Assembly: GCA_031267075.1 (NCBI GenBank)
Contig: JAIRZU010000024.1
Coordinates: forward strand, 1-8,734
Reading direction: 5' to 3'
Length of the DNA: 8,734 bases
Source of the DNA: Holosporales bacterium
Lineage (GTDB): Bacteria > Pseudomonadota > Alphaproteobacteria > RUG11792
Below are positions 5,562 through 8,734 of this stretch, in pieces (the first letter of the stretch is position 1; each line of letters starts with the position of its first letter). Made by a program: the position numbers and the translations under genes. Below the pieces are notes generated by a model, which was not told where the DNA came from, searched no databases, and saw only the letters and a program-made list of their open reading frames with translations.

Positions 5562-5791
5562 TTACAAGATCTGCTCCCGTATTGTGGTACCCGGGATTGC
5601 TCCGGGTGCGGAGCTACCTTGTGTTATCTGGAGCTGTATGTCACCGATTGCTCTGAGAGCCTCATCGAGTTGTCCGAAGACAGTTCTAGCTAAAGGACTC
5701 TCTCTCTCTCTAGAACTCCGCGGCTTCCATACACCTCTGCTATGCCTGTAACACATAGTGCTACCGTTAAACCTACCAATTTGCTTTTCAT
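5562..5791 (-). pseudogene. Leader-cassette gene, out of frame at (AG)7: switched-off or decayed lipoprotein paralogue
   Basis: The ATG at 5791 has the same strong RBS and MKSKL start as the lipoprotein at 319-1641. It is followed by a signal-peptide-like stretch, LTVALCVTGIAEVYG. In the present sequence this frame passes through (AG)7 and stops at TAG 5690-5692, giving 33 residues. Loss of one AG unit, or gain of two, would join it to the frame that stays open to 5562 and give about 75 residues. That second frame contains SPLARTVFGQLDEALRAIG, which resembles the RVSTVFTRLEDLQ region (48-59) of the intact protein, so it is genuine lost coding sequence rather than chance. Even when in frame the product lacks the long repeat and C-terminal regions, so this may be a truncated pseudogene. 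Alternatively it is an off-phase small surface protein. Confidence 0.65.
5698..5711 (-). repeat. (AG)7 tract in the second cassette gene
   Basis: Seven AG units on the minus strand lie inside a block (5694-5719) that is identical over 26 bp to 377-402. The distance from the cassette ATG is 80 nt here against 66 nt in the intact gene. The same repeat is therefore read in a different frame and translation ends two codons after the tract. Confidence 0.8.
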
Positions 5792-5901
5792 GTGTTTCCT
5801 CCCCTTAGAGGATATAAGATTCTATAAGTAGGTTAGCATGGGAATGGTTAAAAAATAGTTAACGGAAGAAATTATTTTTCACATGGGCGTAAAAATAATT
5901 T
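5774..5901 (-). repeat. Leader cassette, copy 2 (inverted partner of 208-336)
   Basis: This is the reverse-strand copy of the promoter, dyad, RBS and start region. The 11-nt dyad arms (5869-5879 and 5891-5901), the GTTAA/TTAAC dyad, the TTATAG hexamer, the GGGGAGG RBS and ATGAAAAGCAAA are all kept. Most differences fall in the promoter spacer. Retention of every regulatory element next to a disrupted reading frame suggests the copy is recent, or is maintained by gene conversion or selection. Confidence 0.85.
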
Positions 5902-5948
5902 GCATCCCAAAACATATCATCCTACCATAATCATGTGAGGTGATCCTG

Positions 5949-7244
5949 CTACATGCTACCCTGCTTAACCCACGCACCTCTTACTCCAATCGCTCGCAGG
6001 AGTGAATCGATGGGTCTTAGTTCAGTCAGTTCCGCTGGGAGATTCTCCACCATCACCCAATACCCATTCTCTGGTGTTCCTTCTACATCCAGCCCAGGAC
6101 CTATACCGACCGGGATAGTTGTGATATCTCTACTCCCACCTCTAGTATGAATTCTGTATATTACTGGCTTGGCTGGAAGCTCGGTGTCTAGCCTAGTTAG
6201 AGCGTATCTGTATCTTGATTCTGGTACTTCATTAACGAGGAACTCGCCGAATCTCGGCCACTCTATCCCTCGTGGAATCAACTGGTCTCTGTGAGTCAGC
6301 ATCCACATGCTACGGCGCCAGTGATAGGAGAATGTCGTATCCACTCGCTCGCATTTCGACACGTAAGACACTTCTCTAATGACATCGAGATCGATGTCTG
6401 CAGCCACGTTTGTAATGTAGCTCATGGGAGCTACCTGGATTGGTGATGCAACTGGATCTATAGCACTCAGGGTCTCGTTTAGAACTCTAGCAAATTCTCT
6501 AGGTCTGTACCGCGTCAGCTCCACCAAGGCCTCGAGGAATTTGGGAATCTGGATTTGATCAAATGGGTAGTTTGTCTCTACTACTTCGCCAGTCGGTGTT
6601 AATGTTGTTGGATGATACACACTTAATGCAAGAGGTGGCCCTGCTAGGTAATTCCCATTGTGCATTCCGAGAACGTAGAAGGCCGCCCCCCATGTGGCAA
6701 TCCGTTGGTCTGTCTCCTGCTCTGTAAACACTGATGCTATCTGCGCATATGTATCAAAATTTCTGAAGCATATATTCTTGGGGCGAACTGGAATTGGCTC
6801 GTGATGCCACCGATCACCACCTGGCCGTACGTGTCCATCATGTGGTGGGAGAACAACATCAGGAGGCAGTGCTGGCGGAGTATGACAGCAGCAGCAATGT
6901 GCTCCGCAGCATGGACAAACTTCATCGTCTGACGGTTCTGAGCTCGGGTAATCATCTTCGCTATCCAGCGCGCGGAGTATGAGTGTCATACCAGGAGGCG
7001 TTATGAGCTCGGTGCCCTCATCAATCACTATTTGGCCGCCCCGGGATGATGTTTCCAGGTTGCCATCTTGCACTAAAGTCCCGCCGCCACCAAACCTTAA
7101 CATCGCGCGGTAGACTTCTGCGTTGCCTGAAGGCATTCCAGCCTGGCTTTTGATAACCGTGTCTTTGGTTATCCTGTATGTCGTGGCATCCCCAGGCCTC
7201 ACGGCACACAATGCACAAAACAATACTATAGTTATGATTCTCAT
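5949..7244 (-). CDS. Secreted protein with Cys/His/Pro-rich linker (431 aa), unknown function
   Basis: I do not recognise the family. The ATG at 7244 is preceded by a strong GGGGGAGG with normal spacing; a GTG at 7262 lies before that RBS and is unlikely. Residues 1-20 look like a Sec signal peptide (MRIITIVLFCALCAV), with likely cleavage after GDA and mature start TTYRIT. Residues 21-92 form a Gly- and beta-rich segment (FGGGGTL at 51-57). An acidic stretch (94-108) leads into a cluster with Cys at 110, 112, 113 and 117-120 and His at 116 and 121, then a Pro/His-rich linker to about 150. The remaining 280 residues form a mixed alpha/beta region with many aromatic residues and no motif I can name. 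The four-Cys run is coded by TGC repeats. Metal binding or disulfide linkage is possible but unproven. The gene has its own promoter and lies between cvpA and the second leader cassette. Confidence 0.75.
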   Translation of the reverse strand: MRIITIVLFCALCAVRPGDATTYRITKDTVIKSQAGMPSGNAEVYRAMLRFGGGGTLVQDGNLETSSRGGQIVIDEGTELITPPGMTLILRALDSEDDYPSSEPSDDEVCPCCGAHCCCCHTPPALPPDVVLPPHDGHVRPGGDRWHHEPIPVRPKNICFRNFDTYAQIASVFTEQETDQRIATWGAAFYVLGMHNGNYLAGPPLALSVYHPTTLTPTGEVVETNYPFDQIQIPKFLEALVELTRYRPREFARVLNETLSAIDPVASPIQVAPMSYITNVAADIDLDVIREVSYVSKCERVDTTFSYHWRRSMWMLTHRDQLIPRGIEWPRFGEFLVNEVPESRYRYALTRLDTELPAKPVIYRIHTRGGSRDITTIPVGIGPGLDVEGTPENGYWVMVENLPAELTELRPIDSLLRAIGVRGAWVKQGSM

Positions 7245-7268
7245 TTCCTCCCCCTTACGCACCGTTAG

Positions 7269-7289
7269 ATGCTACCTTAAGTATAGCAT
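7269..7289 (-). promoter_or_regulatory. Extended -10 promoter with overlapping dyad for the 431-aa gene
   Basis: On the minus strand TGC TATACT (7280-7288) is an extended -10, giving a leader of about 30 nt. The -35 is weak. A 6-bp perfect inverted repeat, ATGCTA (7269-7274) and TAGCAT (7284-7289), straddles the -10 and the start site, as an operator would. Repressor binding is inference only. Confidence 0.5.
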
Positions 7290-7388
7290 AAAAAATCTAG
7301 GCTCTGTGAATGAAATTTAACTTTAAGCAAAAATGCGGTACAAAGCTGTATCAGAATTTTGGGAATGAGATAGGTACCGAGAGTATGA

Positions 7389-8240
7389 TCATGGAGCTGG
7401 CGGCGAGGTCTGGCTCTCTGGCTCAAAAGTCTTGTACTGATCCAGGATTCTGCTCATGGCTTTTCTCTCATTATCGGTAGTTGCGCCAGGAGGCTGAGAT
7501 GGCTTCGGTGGAGCTGGCTTCAGAGACGCTAGGCCCCTAGCGGTTTGATTATCAGCCGGTTGACTAGAGGGTGCTTCAACAACATTATCTTGCTGTGGCT
7601 GCTCCTCCGTAGTTTTTGCCTCTCCGCTTGCAATAACCCTCTCTTCTAGAAGGTTGTTAACTGCATCCGTCGCGATGTTCTCGATTACATTCTCGTTTAT
7701 GAATGCGAGAAAGTTCTGCTTCCTCAGTTGTGACATGTGCGATATCAGTTTGCTTTGTACCGTATCTGGTAGCATCAGCAGCATTATATTCGCGATCCCG
7801 CTAATAGCAGGGCGCAGCTTGGATCGCTCGATTATCTCTGGTGGCTCTGTAAAGAGTTGGCTGATGACGATATCAGCAGCAGCAAGTATCACGATCCCAC
7901 GCACTATCCCAAACATCCCACCAAGCACTTTGTCTACCATGCTTAACATGCTCTTCTTTATGAAGCTTGAGCAGTAGTAATTGACGATGCTGAGCAGAGT
8001 CAGGAAGGCAATAAACAATGCACACACAGTGGCAAAATCAGCAATGAGGCCCTGCTTTATGTGGCTTCTAGCTACTCCTTGTGCATGTGGGAAAATTGCT
8101 ACAGTTAGGTATATCCCACCGATCCACGTAACTATAGCCAGCGCCTCCCTTGTCATTCCACGGACCCACCCGATTATAAATGACAGGAGTACGACGACCA
8201 GTATGATGATGTCGAAGGTTAAGAATTCAGCACTATCCAT
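7389..8240 (-). CDS. cvpA: CvpA-family inner-membrane protein
   Basis: This is a 283-residue polytopic membrane protein of the CvpA (colicin V production) family. The molecular role of the family is poorly defined; members are linked to envelope homeostasis and export. Four hydrophobic segments are visible at about 8-24, 33-50, 66-87 and 106-128. The family pattern of Asp at the start of the first helix, then GWVRGMTREAL (24-34) with a Trp in the next helix, is present, as is LGGMFGIVRGIVIL (106-119). After about residue 205 comes a Gln/Pro/Ser-rich, probably disordered tail with a short charged helix, NERKAMSRILDQY (257-269). Length is greater than the minimal 160-180 residues because of this tail. 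The ATG at 8240 has a poor RBS. A promoter lies just upstream, so the gene is probably transcribed alone. No terminator hairpin is evident before the next promoter. Confidence 0.85.
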   Translation of the reverse strand: MDSAEFLTFDIIILVVVLLSFIIGWVRGMTREALAIVTWIGGIYLTVAIFPHAQGVARSHIKQGLIADFATVCALFIAFLTLLSIVNYYCSSFIKKSMLSMVDKVLGGMFGIVRGIVILAAADIVISQLFTEPPEIIERSKLRPAISGIANIMLLMLPDTVQSKLISHMSQLRKQNFLAFINENVIENIATDAVNNLLEERVIASGEAKTTEEQPQQDNVVEAPSSQPADNQTARGLASLKPAPPKPSQPPGATTDNERKAMSRILDQYKTFEPESQTSPPAP

Positions 8241-8270
8241 AGAAGCCCGAATGCCGTCTGGCTACCGATA

Positions 8271-8300
8271 ATACTAGCACCGTGCGCATACAGAGTTCAA
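8271..8300 (-). promoter_or_regulatory. Promoter for cvpA
   Basis: On the minus strand TTGAAC (8295-8300) and TAGTAT (8271-8276) are separated by 18 nt, with TGC directly before the -10. A start near 8264 leaves about 24 nt to the cvpA ATG. It is a good match on all three elements. Confidence 0.6.
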
Positions 8301-8483
8301 TGGGAGATACCGTGTCTGTCAGGGCAGCCTCACGATTTTTTGTAAGCGACAAATATGCTAAAATAGGAGACGTTTACCATGCTAGTTGATGAAGCCTGTT
8401 TAAGTACTAACCATAGTGGTGTTGTACTCTGGGTTGGCACGCTTTCCAAGCATTATGACAGTGTGTGAATTCACACCAATCAA

Positions 8484-8651
8484 TCAGATAGGTAAATGTC
8501 TCGTCTTGTTAGCCGCTCCTCTTCCCCTTTGCCCCTTCCTGGCCCCTCCAAAATATGATTCATCTATCTCTATTTCTCCGGAAAACTCACTCATATCCCT
8601 GGTATTCTTATAAATCAACAACTCACCGGCTAAAGCCGGTGGTTTGTCCAT
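8484..8651 (-). pseudogene. IS1595-family (IS1016-like) transposase fragment
   Basis: A 55-residue open stretch contains ELLIYKN at residues 10-16, GEIEIDESYFGG at 25-36 and then RKGQRGRGA. This closely follows the start of the DDE catalytic domain of IS1595/ISXO2-type transposases, whose usual pattern is GE(I/V)E(A/V)DE(S/T)YFGG with a KRGRGA segment. The first catalytic Asp (residue 30) is present. The N-terminal DNA-binding part is missing: similarity begins right at the hairpin 8624-8641. The frame ends at TGA just after NKT, where the family continues with a VFG strand. The second catalytic Asp, the Glu and the C-terminal region are not found downstream, where only degenerate sequence remains up to about 8400. 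It is a dead remnant; the lost element probably entered near the cvpA promoter. Confidence 0.8.
8624..8641. repeat. GC-rich perfect hairpin abutting the transposase fragment
   Basis: CACCGGC (8624-8630) and GCCGGTG (8635-8641) flank a TAAA centre. Transposase similarity starts exactly at its edge, so it marks a junction. Hairpins of this look occur at ends of IS200/IS605-type elements, which would make this the scar of a second element. A simple terminator is an alternative. There is no T-run next to it. Confidence 0.5.
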
Positions 8652-8734
8652 CTCTTAAAAGACATCTACACCAAGGATGAATCCTTATCCCATATCTTAA
8701 ATGTCTCATCATCACTCTGTTCCTCTATATACGC

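Noticed and set aside
5562..5756. A separate gene starting at the ATG at 5756
   Set aside because: There is no Shine-Dalgarno sequence before 5756, while the cassette ATG at 5791 has a perfect one. The frame is better read as the post-repeat part of the broken cassette gene.
7245..7262. GTG at 7262 as the start of the 431-aa protein
   Set aside because: It lies upstream of the strong GGGGGAGG that serves the ATG at 7244, and it would put charged residues before the signal peptide without an RBS of its own.
8463..8476. 14-bp perfect palindrome GTGTGAATTCACAC
   Set aside because: It is a single occurrence inside decayed IS sequence, away from any promoter. I see nothing to support a regulator site.
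8666..8734. Open frame entering from the right edge on the minus strand (22 codons, then TAG)
   Set aside because: It could be the C-terminus of a gene outside the window, but 22 codons with no recognisable motif are within chance expectation.

Overview
The window looks like a chromosomal segment of an alphaproteobacterium, most likely an obligate intracellular Rickettsiales-type organism. Three things point that way: the style of the ATP synthase proteins, an F1 cluster that stops at atpG with no atpD/atpC behind it, and a CvpA-family protein with a disordered tail. The family-level placement is inference. GC content is moderate, and TGA is used as a stop.

Layout. (1) Positions 1-77 (-) hold the start of a lipoyl-domain protein, probably the pyruvate dehydrogenase E2 subunit, running off the left edge. 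(2) A 241-bp divergent intergenic region carries a C8 run, promoters and dyads. (3) 319-1641 (+) encodes a 440-residue predicted lipoprotein with an in-frame (AG)7 tract just after the signal peptide. (4) A stem-loop at 1693-1717 separates it from the convergent atpH-atpA-atpG operon (-, 4765 to 1745), which encodes F1 delta, alpha and gamma. (5) 4937-5467 (-) encodes a 176-residue secreted protein with its own near-consensus promoter. (6) 5562-5791 (-) is a second copy of the lipoprotein leader cassette. It has the same promoter region, RBS, first codons and (AG)7 block, but the frame is broken at the tract, so it reads as switched off or decayed. (7) 5949-7244 (-) encodes a 431-residue secreted protein with a Cys/His/Pro-rich linker. 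(8) 7389-8240 (-) encodes a CvpA-like membrane protein. (9) 8241-8734 holds the cvpA promoter and a decayed IS1595-type transposase fragment next to a strong hairpin.

The most interesting content is the exported-protein set around the ATP synthase operon. A roughly 129-bp regulatory and start cassette, about 92% identical by eye, occurs twice in inverted orientation at 208-336 and 5774-5901. Each copy leads into an identical 26-bp block containing (AG)7, one copy in frame and one out of frame. This architecture suggests a slippage-switched surface lipoprotein family. The inverted copies flank the atp operon and could also recombine to flip it. The 176-residue protein shares weak motifs with the lipoprotein's C-terminal part, so 4937-5791 may be a split or rearranged relative of 319-1641.
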